Positions 49,993 to 58,263 of a DNA stretch of 64,000 nt are shown piece after piece. The stretch's first letter is position 1. Each line of letters starts with the position of its first letter. The notes under the pieces were generated by a model. The model was not told the origin of the DNA. It saw nothing but the letters and a program-made list of their open reading frames with translations, and did no database searches. Both the position numbers and the translations under genes were made by a program. The DNA comes from CAYQJL01 sp964612295 (GTDB taxonomy: Bacteria > Eisenbacteria > RBG-16-71-46 > CAIMUX01 > WJJG01), in NCBI GenBank assembly GCA_964612295.1, contig CAZTDY010000005.1, positions 62,001-126,000 of the forward strand. The letters run 5' to 3'.

Positions 49993-52134
49993 ATGAAGGC
50001 TCGTATCGCGACGATACTGAAAGCCACGGCGATCCTGGGCGTCACGCTGGCCCTGGCGGGCACGGCGGTCGCGGGCAAAGGGTTCAAGGACCCGCGCGAG
50101 ATGGAATTCCCGCCGCTGGGTGAGATCAAGGCCCCGCAGGCCGAGCGGCATGTCCTGGACAACGGCATGGTTGTCTATCTGATGGAAGATCACGAGTTCC
50201 CGCTGGTTGACTTCCGGGCCATGGTCCGGGTCGGTTCGATGTATGAGCCCGAGGCCCTCCGAGGTCTCGCCGACATCACCGGCACGGTTCTGCGCACGGG
50301 CGGGACGGCCGACCTGCCCGGGGACGATCTCGATGTTCATCTCGAGTCGATGGGCGCCTATATCGAAGCCAACATCGGGGATACCGACGGCTCGGTGGGC
50401 GCATCGTTTCTCAGCGAGAATGCCACCGAAGGGCTCCGTCTCATGGCGGACCTCATTCGGAATCCGGCCTTCCCCGACGAGAAGATCGACCTGGCCAAGG
50501 TCGATGCCCGAACCGGAATCGCCTCCCGCAACGACGAGCCGATCCCGATCGCGATGCGCGAGTTTCGCAAGCTCATGTATGGCGAGCATTCACCTTATGG
50601 GTGGCACACGGAGTACGAGACCATCGAGGCGATCACCCGCGATGATCTGGTGGCCTTCCACGGTCAGTTCTTCCGGCCCGACCAGATGATCTTCGCCGCC
50701 TCAGGAGATATCAATCCGGACCAGATGCTGGCGCAGATCAAGGAGGCCTTCGGCGACTGGCCTCGCGGCACGGCGCCCATCCCGCCCGACCCCTCCATCC
50801 CGGACCAGGGACCCCAGGGGGTCTACTATGCCGAGAAAGACGGCGTCACGCAGAGCACGGTTCTGTTCGGCCTGAGGGGCACCGTGGCGTCCGATCCGGA
50901 CTACGCAGCTCTCCAGCTGGTCAATCAGATCCTCGGTTCAGGATTCAGTTCACGCCTGGTCAACGAAATCCGCACCAAGCGGGGCCTGGCCTACGCCGTC
51001 GGATCCGGTCCCGGCACCGGACTTCATCACCCGGGAACCTGGGTCTGTTATCTGTTGGTTCAGGGGGACTCGACCCTGGTGGCGACCGAAGCCATGCGCC
51101 TCGAGGTGGAGAGAATCGTCTCCGAACCGATCAGCGAGGATGAGATCCAGGCGGCGAAGGACATTCTCCTCAACGATCTGGTCTTCGAACTGTCGTCGAA
51201 GCGGTCCGTTCTTAGGCGCAAGATGCGCTACGAGTTCTACGACTATCCGCAGGACTTCCTCGAGTCCTACCAGCGCAACATTCGCGATCTTGACGCGGAC
51301 GATCTGCTTGCCGCGGCCCAGCGCCACATTCACCCCGAGCAGATGGCGACCTTCGTGGTTGGATTCCAGGACGACTTCGACGGTCCGCTGGCGGAGCTGG
51401 GAGAGGTCACCGAGATCGACATCACGATTCCCGAGCCTGCCTCGACGCTGATCATTCCGGAACCGACCATGGATGCGCTGGAGGCAGGGCGCGCCGTCGT
51501 TGACGACGCGTACGATGCCCACGGTGGCCCGGCCATGGAACGAGTGGACACGATCAAGGAGTCCGGCAAGGGTCAGATGTCGGCCATGGGCCAGCAGATG
51601 AACTTCACACTCGAAACGCTGCAGGATCTGCCCGATCGGAGCTACGCCAAGATCGTCATTGGCGGGATGTTCACGATCGAGCGCGTCGGCTTCGAAGGCG
51701 GCGGCTGGACCAAGACGCCGCAGGGCGTGATGGATCGCGCGCCGGAGGAAATCGAAGAGGCCCAGCTCGAGAAGCTGAGGACGCCGATGCTGTTCCTGCC
51801 GGGCCGCGACGGTCTGACCTGGCAGTCGCTGGGCCAGCAGGACTTCGAAGGGGTCCTGTGCGACGTCGTTCACGTCCCGGACTCAGGCATCAAGGAGTGG
51901 CTGTGCTATTTCGATGCCTCGACCCACCAGCTCCACGCGATGACCTACCGCAGCCGCGGCCAGACGGGGCCGATCACCGTGACGGAGCTGCCCCGTAACT
52001 ACAAGAAAGTAGAAGGGGTGGCGATGCCGTTCGCGCTCGAAGTGCGTCACGATGGGGAGCCGTTCCTGTCGCTCGAGAACGACAATGTGGAGATCAACGT
52101 GCCGGTGGATGAGGCGCTCTTCCAGAAGCCCTAG
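49993..52134 (+). CDS. M16-family partner subunit fused to a LolA-like domain
   Basis: A 713-residue exported protein. Residues ~50-460 are two M16 halves without the zinc motif (the equivalent segment reads GLADITGTVLRTGGTADL) but with the R/Y motif TKRGLAYAVGSGPGTG. Residues ~490-713 are a LolA/DUF620-like domain resembling the protein at 47383-48201 (VDDAYDAHGGPAMERVDTIK; NVEINVPVDEALFQKP). Paired zinc and R/Y subunits occur in mitochondrial processing peptidase and some bacterial M16 pairs, so this should form a heterodimer with the preceding protein. The fused domain may present substrate or bind lipid. Confidence 0.85.
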   Translation: MKARIATILKATAILGVTLALAGTAVAGKGFKDPREMEFPPLGEIKAPQAERHVLDNGMVVYLMEDHEFPLVDFRAMVRVGSMYEPEALRGLADITGTVLRTGGTADLPGDDLDVHLESMGAYIEANIGDTDGSVGASFLSENATEGLRLMADLIRNPAFPDEKIDLAKVDARTGIASRNDEPIPIAMREFRKLMYGEHSPYGWHTEYETIEAITRDDLVAFHGQFFRPDQMIFAASGDINPDQMLAQIKEAFGDWPRGTAPIPPDPSIPDQGPQGVYYAEKDGVTQSTVLFGLRGTVASDPDYAALQLVNQILGSGFSSRLVNEIRTKRGLAYAVGSGPGTGLHHPGTWVCYLLVQGDSTLVATEAMRLEVERIVSEPISEDEIQAAKDILLNDLVFELSSKRSVLRRKMRYEFYDYPQDFLESYQRNIRDLDADDLLAAAQRHIHPEQMATFVVGFQDDFDGPLAELGEVTEIDITIPEPASTLIIPEPTMDALEAGRAVVDDAYDAHGGPAMERVDTIKESGKGQMSAMGQQMNFTLETLQDLPDRSYAKIVIGGMFTIERVGFEGGGWTKTPQGVMDRAPEEIEEAQLEKLRTPMLFLPGRDGLTWQSLGQQDFEGVLCDVVHVPDSGIKEWLCYFDASTHQLHAMTYRSRGQTGPITVTELPRNYKKVEGVAMPFALEVRHDGEPFLSLENDNVEINVPVDEALFQKP

Positions 52135-52161
52135 CCCGTGCACGGCCAATTCGACCTTATG

Positions 52162-52187
52162 AGGGGGCAGGCTGGGCCTGCCCCCTT
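52162..52187 (+). terminator. terminator of the M16 operon
   Basis: AGGGGGCAGG (52162-52171) pairs with CCTGCCCCCT (52177-52186) around a short loop, followed by a single extra T then C. Strong stem, weak T run. Confidence 0.6.
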
Positions 52188-52243
52188 CGCTGTGTGCTCG
52201 CCCGATCCCCACCCCTCCGACACCCCTCAAATCCAGCTTTCAC

Positions 52244-52273
52244 TTGATAAACCCGGCACTTACACGCTATAAT
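52244..52273 (+). promoter_or_regulatory. sigma-70-type promoter of the lamin-tail protein gene
   Basis: TTGATA (52244-52249) and a perfect TATAAT (52268-52273), spacer 18 bases. The leader to the ATG at 52472 is about 190 bases. Confidence 0.75.
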
Positions 52274-52471
52274 CCGCGTTGTGATGGGGGATTGGACCGA
52301 TTGGTCAGAGCACCGGTCCGTGTTCGGGTTCGGATGGGCACGTTGTGTGGCCACCAACTTTGCTTCCGTCCGGAAGGAGCTTCCCGGGCAGGATTTCGAT
52401 CCAAGTCTTCCCAGCATCAGACCCATAGGCAACTAGGTAACCGGCAACCCTAGGAAGGGGAGGACCTGCCA

Positions 52472-53896
52472 ATGCGTGCACGCACTATCATGTCTCTGTT
52501 GGCCGTCCTAGCTCTCGCCATTCCGGCAGGAGCGGATGTGCTGATCAACGAGATCGACTGCGACACCTCGGGAACCGATACACTCGAGTTCCTCGAGCTG
52601 TTCGGCGATCCGAACGCTCCCTTGGATGGAATGGTCCTGGTCCTGTACAACGGATCGGACGATGCATCCTACAACGACGCCTTCGACCTCGATGGCTTCA
52701 CCCTTGATGGAGACGGCTTCTTCCACATCGGTAATGTCGATGTGGTCCCGACGCCGGACATCATCATCCCCAGCAACGGTATCCAGAACGGTCCCGATGC
52801 GGCTGCTCTGTACTACGGTGACGGCGTGGACTTCCCGAATGACACGCCCCTCACGCTCGACAATCTGATCGACGCCGTGGTCTATGGCACCAGCGATGGT
52901 GACGATCCCGAGCTGCTCGTCCTGCTTCTCGCCGGCCCCCAGGTCGATGAGAACCTGAACGGCAACAAGGACTTCGAGTCCATCTTCCGTTGCCCCGACG
53001 GTGGCGGCGGCGCTCGCGTGACGACTGAATTCGCGGTTGGCGTCCCGACGCCTGGCGCGACCAACGATCCGAGCTGTGGCGGTGGTCCCGAGCCGACCGA
53101 CTACAACCTCTGCGATCTGCTTGAGCTGGACGCCCTGGGTGTTCCGGTCCTCGTGGGTGAGTATGTTCACGTCATCGAGCCGCTCCTCGTCCTGCAGGAT
53201 TACGGCACGATTGCCACCGGCCGCATCGACAACGCTGCGACCGACGGCACCTGCTGCATCTACCTCTTCGATTACAACCAGGATCTGCCCCTCTACGAGG
53301 GTGATGAGCTGGACGTGATCGGCGTGGTGGACTTCTACAACGGCAAGACCGAGATCTCGGCTCTGGAGATCACGCTCCTCTCGTCGGGCAATCCGCTTCC
53401 GACGCCTGAGCTGATCACCACCGAAGAGCTCGCGGTCAACGGTGAGGACTATGAGTCCTGCCTGATCCAGATCGACGATCTCGCGATCGTCGGCGGCGAC
53501 TGGCCGCTCGAGGGCGACAGCGCCAACCTCGATGTTCAGGATGAGACGGCTGTCCCGACGGTCCTGCGCATCGACAGCGACACCGACATCGACGGCAGCC
53601 CCGCTCCCGTCGAGCCGTTCATCTGCACCGGGATCGCCGGCCAGTACGACTACAGCGAGCCTTACGATGAGGGCTACCAGATTCTGCCTCGCAAGCTCGA
53701 GGATATTGAGGGCTTCGTGCCCCCGCCGACGCAGGCTTGCTGCTTCGACGACGGAAGCTGCCTGGAGCTGACCGCCGAGGACTGCGAAATTGCTGGTGGA
53801 GTCGTTTACGACGACGAATTCTGCGATCCGAACCCTTGCCCGCCCACGCCGGCCGACAATTCGAGCTGGGGCGAGATCAAGAGCCTGTATCGCTAG
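52472..53896 (+). CDS. secreted lamin-tail-domain protein with Cys-rich C-terminal module and WGxIKxxYR motif
   Basis: A 474-residue exported acidic protein. Signal peptide MRARTIMSLLAVLALAIPAGA; a lamin-tail-type domain (~22-190, DVLINEIDCDTSGTDTLEFL and DNLIDAVVYG); a middle beta domain with OB-fold features (~215-400, LYEGDELDVIGVVDFYNGKT); then the tail: ACCFDDGSC, DCEIAGG, CDPNPC and SSWGEIKSLYR at the extreme end. The tail matches that of the exported protein at 11265-12149. Very low Lys, high Asp/Glu and many Gly suggest an extracellular protein. Has its own promoter and a strong terminator. Confidence 0.75.
   Translation: MRARTIMSLLAVLALAIPAGADVLINEIDCDTSGTDTLEFLELFGDPNAPLDGMVLVLYNGSDDASYNDAFDLDGFTLDGDGFFHIGNVDVVPTPDIIIPSNGIQNGPDAAALYYGDGVDFPNDTPLTLDNLIDAVVYGTSDGDDPELLVLLLAGPQVDENLNGNKDFESIFRCPDGGGGARVTTEFAVGVPTPGATNDPSCGGGPEPTDYNLCDLLELDALGVPVLVGEYVHVIEPLLVLQDYGTIATGRIDNAATDGTCCIYLFDYNQDLPLYEGDELDVIGVVDFYNGKTEISALEITLLSSGNPLPTPELITTEELAVNGEDYESCLIQIDDLAIVGGDWPLEGDSANLDVQDETAVPTVLRIDSDTDIDGSPAPVEPFICTGIAGQYDYSEPYDEGYQILPRKLEDIEGFVPPPTQACCFDDGSCLELTAEDCEIAGGVVYDDEFCDPNPCPPTPADNSSWGEIKSLYR
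53731..53896 (+). other. C-terminal Cys-rich/WGxIKxxYR module (encoded region)
   Basis: Pattern CCF-x4-C-x6-DC-x3-GG-x7-CDPNPC-x8-SWGEIKSLYR, ending at the stop codon. The second copy in the window is encoded by 11268-11447 on the minus strand. Confidence 0.7.
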
Positions 53897-53965
53897 GACT
53901 GGACAAAGGCACCTGCGGGCTGGTGGCGTAAGCTCACTGACCAGAACGTAACGCCTGAGTTTGAA

Positions 53966-54007
53966 GAGAGGATGGCCCGCTTCCTTGCGGGCCGCCTCTC
54001 TTTTTTT
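53966..54007 (+). terminator. strong intrinsic terminator
   Basis: GAGAGG and GGCCCGC pair with GCGGGCC and CCTCTC, followed by seven T at 54001-54007. It ends the lamin-tail gene transcript. Confidence 0.9.
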
Positions 54008-54010
54008 GTA

Positions 54011-54151
54011 GGCGGGGGGAGGGGGAGATCCCAGCAGCTCTCGTCGCTCCGGGCTTCGCAAGGCTCAGAGTCGCTCCTCGAGCTCTGGGATCTCCCCCTC
54101 CATCCACAAAGCAAGCGTGTGCCCTCTGGATCTCCCCCCCATCCTCCCGCC
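54011..54151. repeat. inverted repeat with two alternative right arms
   Basis: GAGGGGGAGATCCCAG (54019-54034) is complementary to CTGGGATCTCCCCCTC (54085-54100). The same left arm can also pair with a second copy, GGATCTCCCCC at 54128-54138, and its upstream GGCGGG (54011-54016) with CCCGCC (54146-54151). Two mutually exclusive hairpins are therefore possible ahead of the Yip1 gene. Confidence 0.55.
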
Positions 54152-54298
54152 GACCGCAACCTCCCGACCTGCTCCCCACGTATCGTCAGATATGCCAGGC
54201 GCCACTCGGGCACCTTGACCCGGACGCGGGAGCGTGCCTATGCTGCGTGGTGACATGGGGCGAAGCTGTGCCCGTGAGAGACGGGCAGGGAGGTCCTG

Positions 54299-54820
54299 AT
54301 GAACTTCACGGATGCGATCAAGAAGGGCTTCGAGCTGGTCAAGCTGAACCGCGAGGCCTACCGGGAGATCGCCGGCAATCCCGAGGCGTTCACGCCGGCC
54401 ATCCTCATTGCGGCAGTGGCCGGCCTCGCCAATTGGCTCAGCCCACCGTTCAATCTCCTCGGCTTCATTCTGTATCCCATCTTCGAAGTGATTGCCCTGG
54501 CTTTCGTGACGGCCGTGATCCACTTCGTGGTCATCCTCCTAGGGGGTCGAAGCGACTACATGACCCTGTTCCGGGTTCTGGGGATTGCCTGGATCATCCG
54601 CTGGGCGCAGGTGATCCCGGCGCTCGGCTGGGTGGTCGGCATGGTCTGGGGGCTGGTGATGTCGGTCGTGGCCGTTGAGGAGCTGGTCGGGTTCGATCGA
54701 ATGAAGTCGATCGTCACCGTGATCCTTCCCTTTGCCGCCGTCATCGTCTTGGGGCTCATCTTCTCGGTCATCTTTGGGGTGGCCATGCTGGGCTTCATGG
54801 GCTTCTCGGGCATGTGGTAG
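54299..54820 (+). CDS. Yip1-domain membrane protein
   Basis: A 173-residue integral membrane protein with about five helices (ILIAAVAGLANWLS; FEVIALAFVTAVIHFVVILL; IPALGWVVGMVWGLVMSVVAV; VILPFAAVIVLGLIFSVIFG) of the Yip1/DUF1282 kind; the segment YMTLFRVLGIAWIIRW is characteristic of the family. Bacterial members are of unknown role. The AGGGAGG ahead of the ATG and 12-base spacing to ychF suggest an operon with that gene. Confidence 0.7.
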   Translation: MNFTDAIKKGFELVKLNREAYREIAGNPEAFTPAILIAAVAGLANWLSPPFNLLGFILYPIFEVIALAFVTAVIHFVVILLGGRSDYMTLFRVLGIAWIIRWAQVIPALGWVVGMVWGLVMSVVAVEELVGFDRMKSIVTVILPFAAVIVLGLIFSVIFGVAMLGFMGFSGMW

Positions 54821-54832
54821 GGCAGGCAATCC

Positions 54833-55918
54833 ATGGCGCTCAAGCTGGGAATCATCGGCATGCCCAACGTGGGCAAGTCCACGCTGCTGAACGCCCTCAC
54901 GCACGCCCATGCGGAAGCCTCGAACTACCCGTTCTGCACCATCGAGAAGAACGTGGGCGTGGTGACCGTCGCCGATCCCAACTTAGAGAAGCTCGCCGGC
55001 GTGCTCGAACCGAAGGAGACGATTCCAGCCCACATCGAATTCGTGGATATCGCCGGGCTGGTGCGCGGGGCCAGCAAGGGGGAGGGCCTGGGGAACAAGT
55101 TCCTCGGGCACATCCGGGATGTCGATGCCGTCGCGCACGTGTTGCGCTGCTTCACGGATGAGAATGTGGCGCACATCGACGGTCGCGTGGATCCCATCGC
55201 CGATTTCGAGATCGTGGAGACCGAGCTTCTGCTGGCGGATCTCGAGGCCCTGGAGCGACTCAAGGACCGCACCGAAAAGCAGGGCAAGAGTGATCCGAAG
55301 GGGATCAAAGAGGATCTCGACCGCATCGAGAGCCTCATGGAGCGGGTCAAAGAGGGCGTGCCCCTGCGCCGCCTCGAGCTGGGCGAAGAAGAGCAACACT
55401 GGGCACGCGAGTACGGTCTCCTGTCGGCCAAACCGGTCATGACCGTCGCGAACGTGGATGAGGACGACCTGACCGGAGGGGGATGGGTCGGCCGCCTTCG
55501 GGAGTCGTTGGGATCAGAGGTGGCCGTACTGCCGGTGCCGGTTCGGATCGAGGAAGAACTGGCCGCACTGTCGCCGGAGGAGCGCCAGACCTTCATCGAG
55601 GAGCTGGGACTGGAGGGCAGCGGTCTGGACCGCGTCGTGTCTGAGGGCCGCAAGCTCCTAGGTCTGATCACCTTCTATACGATCGCCAACGAGAAGCTCC
55701 AGGCCTGGTTGATTCCCCAAGGGATGACCGCGCCGCGCGCCGCGGGACGCATCCACACCGACATGGAGAAAGGCTTCATTCGTTTGGAGGCCATGTCGGT
55801 CGCGGACCTGCTCGAGCATGGCGGCCGGGCGGCCCTCCAGAAACTGGGCAAGGTGCGCGTCGAGGGGCGCGACTACCTCATCCAGGAAGGGGACGTCTGC
55901 CAGGTTCTCTTCAACTGA
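54833..55918 (+). CDS. ychF: YchF/OLA1-type P-loop ATPase
   Basis: A 361-residue translation-associated OBG-family ATPase that binds ribosomes. P-loop GMPNVGKST, switch region FCTIEKNVGVV, G3 VDIAGLVRGASKGEGLGNKF, G4-equivalent NVDE (in place of NKxD, which gives ATP preference), a coiled-coil arm (~125-200) and a C-terminal TGS domain (FYTIANEKLQAWLIPQGM to the end). All key positions are intact and the length is normal. It follows the Yip1 gene by 12 bases. Confidence 0.96.
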   Translation: MALKLGIIGMPNVGKSTLLNALTHAHAEASNYPFCTIEKNVGVVTVADPNLEKLAGVLEPKETIPAHIEFVDIAGLVRGASKGEGLGNKFLGHIRDVDAVAHVLRCFTDENVAHIDGRVDPIADFEIVETELLLADLEALERLKDRTEKQGKSDPKGIKEDLDRIESLMERVKEGVPLRRLELGEEEQHWAREYGLLSAKPVMTVANVDEDDLTGGGWVGRLRESLGSEVAVLPVPVRIEEELAALSPEERQTFIEELGLEGSGLDRVVSEGRKLLGLITFYTIANEKLQAWLIPQGMTAPRAAGRIHTDMEKGFIRLEAMSVADLLEHGGRAALQKLGKVRVEGRDYLIQEGDVCQVLFN

Positions 55919-56002
55919 CCCCGTTGGTGGCCGGTGGACCGTCAGAAAGCCCCGGCTTCTGAAAGCTCCCCCGCATGTCGATACCTCCATCAGGAGGTCG
56001 TC

Positions 56003-56623
56003 ATGCCTGCGGATCGACAACCGCATTCCGCGAAGAATCAGCCGCTCACCCTGGGACTCTTGGTCCTGGGGATCGCGGAAGTCCCCGCTCCCGAAGACTC
56101 CATCGTCTGGTCTCTCCTGGATCAATCCGTCCGGCAGCTGAGTCAGCGGTGCCCCAGGCCGGGACTGCTGATCGAGCCATTGAAGCTCCGCTCACTTTCA
56201 CAGCACGTGGTCGGGCTTGCCGCCCAGTCCCATCGGGTGATCATCCTCGATGGACAGGAGGGGGGGACGGCCGGGAATCGGTGTTGGGCGCGCCAGCGAC
56301 TGACCTCGCCCACGGTGCCGGGGGAATCGGCCCGGCTGACGACGGTGGAGCCCCTCATCACCCCGACCGGGGAGGAGATCACGGAAGAACCAACCGAGGA
56401 CGATCCAGGCCTCCCGAGCTGGTTCGCACACGCGATCCCTCCGGGGGGTGTGGACCGGGTCACGTTGGACCTGCCGGCCCGCGGCGGCCTGGCTTGGGTC
56501 CTGCCTCAGATCGGGATCTGGTTCCCGGAGACGGTGCAACGCCTCTCGGACCTCCTGTGGGAGATCGGTCAGGAGACCGTGGATCCGGGCGCTTCGGGGC
56601 GCGGCCCCGGAGCCGTGGCCTGA
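56003..56623 (+). CDS. degenerate hydrogenase-maturation-protease-like (M52) protein
   Basis: A 206-residue protein that follows the layout of HybD/HycI hydrogenase maturation proteases: LTLGLLVLGIAEVPAPEDSI at the first strand and metal acid, HRVIILDGQEGGTAG at the second metal Asp (equivalent of IIADA), and RVTLDLPARGG to IWFPETVQRLSDLLWEI at the C-terminal strand and helix (equivalent of LVGVIPE and the last helix). The third ligand, a His after the second strand, is not found; a ~50-residue acidic insert takes its place. It is thus probably not an active nickel-dependent protease. ATG 56003 follows AGGAGG at 55992-55997. Its 3' end overlaps the convergent channel gene by 55 bases. Confidence 0.5.
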   Translation: MPADRQPHSAKNQPLTLGLLVLGIAEVPAPEDSIVWSLLDQSVRQLSQRCPRPGLLIEPLKLRSLSQHVVGLAAQSHRVIILDGQEGGTAGNRCWARQRLTSPTVPGESARLTTVEPLITPTGEEITEEPTEDDPGLPSWFAHAIPPGGVDRVTLDLPARGGLAWVLPQIGIWFPETVQRLSDLLWEIGQETVDPGASGRGPGAVA

Positions 56624-57741
56624 TCCTCGCCACCCTGCTCATACCTCAAGCTGAGGGTCTCATCCTTGCCGAAGTAGACCGACTGACTCGGGAAGGCCAT
56701 CTCCAGGCCGCGCTCTTCCAGGATCTCCATGATCCTCAACATGACCTCTTGCTGGATGCGGCTGTGATCCACATAGCCGGTCGCCCCGGTGAATCCTCTG
56801 ATGAGCAGATCGAGGGAGCTGTCCCCGAAGTTTCTGAAGCGCACCAGAATGCCGTCTTCGAGAATCCCCTCCTGATCGCGGAGCATCTGCTCGAGCACCT
56901 CGAGTAGATCGCGCATCTGCCCTGCGGTCGTATCATAGGTGATCCCTACGGCGAGGCTCATCCGCCGAGCAGGCATGGCCTGGTGATTGTCGACGATGAG
57001 ATTGGCCATCTCGCGGTTGGGAACCGTGACCAGCGTCTTGGGGAAGGTGCGGATCCGGGTGGATCGGAAGCCGATCTCTTCGATCACGCCCTCGAAATCG
57101 CTGCCTTTGACCCAATCGCCCACCTGGAACGGTCGATCCAGCAGGATCATGATCGATCCAAAGAGATTCGCGACCGTGTCCTGGGCCGCCAGGGCCAAGG
57201 CCAGCCCCCCGATTCCCAACCCGGCGATGATGCCGGTCACCGAATAGCCGAGGTTCTGAATGGCGACGACCACGGCCACCACGGCGAAGAAGACCTTGAG
57301 CGCCTTGCGAAAGAGGGGGATCAGAGCGTCGTCCAAGGTGCTCTCGGTGTGTGCGGCCCTTCGGGTGAAGAAGCCTCCTAGCGTATCGATCACCCGGAAG
57401 ATCATCCAGGTGACGACCACCGTGATCGCGACGGAGAACAGCGCTCCCCCAAACCGGCGCAGATCGACCGGCTCGGTCGGGAGGGCGAGGATCCCGAGAG
57501 CGAGTCCCACAGCGACCAGAACGATGGCGGCCTCGATCGGCTTGCGGAGGGCATCGACCAAGAGATCGTCGATATCGGTCTCACTCTTCTCGGTCAGCTT
57601 GGCCAGGCGGTGCAGGACGAAGTTGCTCATGAAGCGGCGGAGGATCAGCCCCGCCAGGATGATGAGAAAGGCCAAGATCATATTAGCCAAAGTCATGCCA
57701 AAGTAGACCGTGGTTGTGAGGTAGTCCCAGATTCCGACCAT
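56569..57741 (-). CDS. MscS-family mechanosensitive ion channel
   Basis: A 390-residue small-conductance mechanosensitive channel. N-terminal helices (~10-100, 15-38 and ~65-105), the pore-lining TM3 (GIIAGLGIGGLALALAAQDTV), the MscS beta domain (LLDRPFQVGDWVKG) and the cytosolic cage (LVTVPNREMANLIVDNHQAM onward). It opens under membrane tension to release solutes. ATG 57741 is preferred to ATG 57747 because GGGGAGG at 57748-57754 is then six bases away. The 3' end overlaps the convergent M52-like gene by 55 bases. Confidence 0.92.
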   Translation of the reverse strand: MVGIWDYLTTTVYFGMTLANMILAFLIILAGLILRRFMSNFVLHRLAKLTEKSETDIDDLLVDALRKPIEAAIVLVAVGLALGILALPTEPVDLRRFGGALFSVAITVVVTWMIFRVIDTLGGFFTRRAAHTESTLDDALIPLFRKALKVFFAVVAVVVAIQNLGYSVTGIIAGLGIGGLALALAAQDTVANLFGSIMILLDRPFQVGDWVKGSDFEGVIEEIGFRSTRIRTFPKTLVTVPNREMANLIVDNHQAMPARRMSLAVGITYDTTAGQMRDLLEVLEQMLRDQEGILEDGILVRFRNFGDSSLDLLIRGFTGATGYVDHSRIQQEVMLRIMEILEERGLEMAFPSQSVYFGKDETLSLRYEQGGEDQATAPGPRPEAPGSTVS

Positions 57742-57898
57742 GCTCATCCTCCCCGATTTCTGCCCATTTTAGGGTCCCCAAGGTAGCCAGCCCGGGTGCC
57801 GTTGTCCACGAGAAAGCCCCGGGGAGGGGCCCGGCGGCATCGGGCGGGCAGATCGGTCCATCCGGCAAAAAACGAGGAACTTGGGAGAATGAGGACTG

Positions 57899-57926
57899 TT
57901 GACCCTATCTAGTATTTTGCTAGAGT
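57899..57926 (+). promoter_or_regulatory. likely promoter of the ATP synthase operon
   Basis: TTGACC (57899-57904) and TAGAGT (57921-57926), spacer 16 bases, in an AT-rich stretch 44 bases before the first gene of the operon. Confidence 0.6.
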
Positions 57927-57969
57927 ACCCAATTCGGACAGTCGTGCCGTGGTCAGAGGGGGGGTGCCG

Positions 57970-58209
57970 ATGTCCGGTTCCAAGGATTCGAAGTATCGCT
58001 CTGCACGAGTGGTATCACAGCTTGGATTAATCCCCCTTATATTGGCCGTTTCGCCCTTGGTGGGTTTCGGCATGGGGTACCTGCTGGACCAGTGGCTCGG
58101 CACCGGGCAGGTTCTGCGATTGGTCTTCTTAGGGCTCGGGTTCATCGCCGGGGTCCGAGAGATGATTCGTCTCTTGAGGAGAGCTCAGAAGGATGTCGAT
58201 CGGCTTTGA
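57970..58209 (+). CDS. AtpZ/AtpI-type small membrane protein of the ATP synthase operon
   Basis: A 79-residue protein with two hydrophobic helices (LGLIPLILAVSPLVGFGMGYLL and VLRLVFLGLGFIAGVREMIR in part), the AtpZ/MgtE-like accessory subunit found first in many atp operons and thought to help Mg2+ supply or c-ring assembly. ATG 57970 follows GAGGGGGGG by five bases; an upstream ATG at 57949 has no ribosome-binding site. The next gene starts 54 bases on. Confidence 0.75.
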   Translation: MSGSKDSKYRSARVVSQLGLIPLILAVSPLVGFGMGYLLDQWLGTGQVLRLVFLGLGFIAGVREMIRLLRRAQKDVDRL

Positions 58210-58263
58210 GGCGGGCTCCGCAACCTGCGCCGGGCTCAGGCGCGTGAATTCAGGGACAAGACG

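Larger units (their letters stand above)
52135..52471. other. 337-base intergenic region
   Basis: No gene. It holds the M16 operon terminator (52162-52187), the promoter of the lamin-tail gene (52244-52273) and that gene's ~190-base leader. Confidence 0.6.
53897..54298. other. 402-base intergenic region with terminator and long inverted repeats
   Basis: No gene. It holds the terminator of the lamin-tail gene (53966-54007) and a long GC-rich inverted repeat with two possible right arms (54011-54151). Confidence 0.6.

Noticed and set aside
48295..50589. 764-codon open frame opposite the M16 peptidase genes
   Set aside because: It spans two genes with clear signal peptides and motifs; its own sequence has no recognisable domain.
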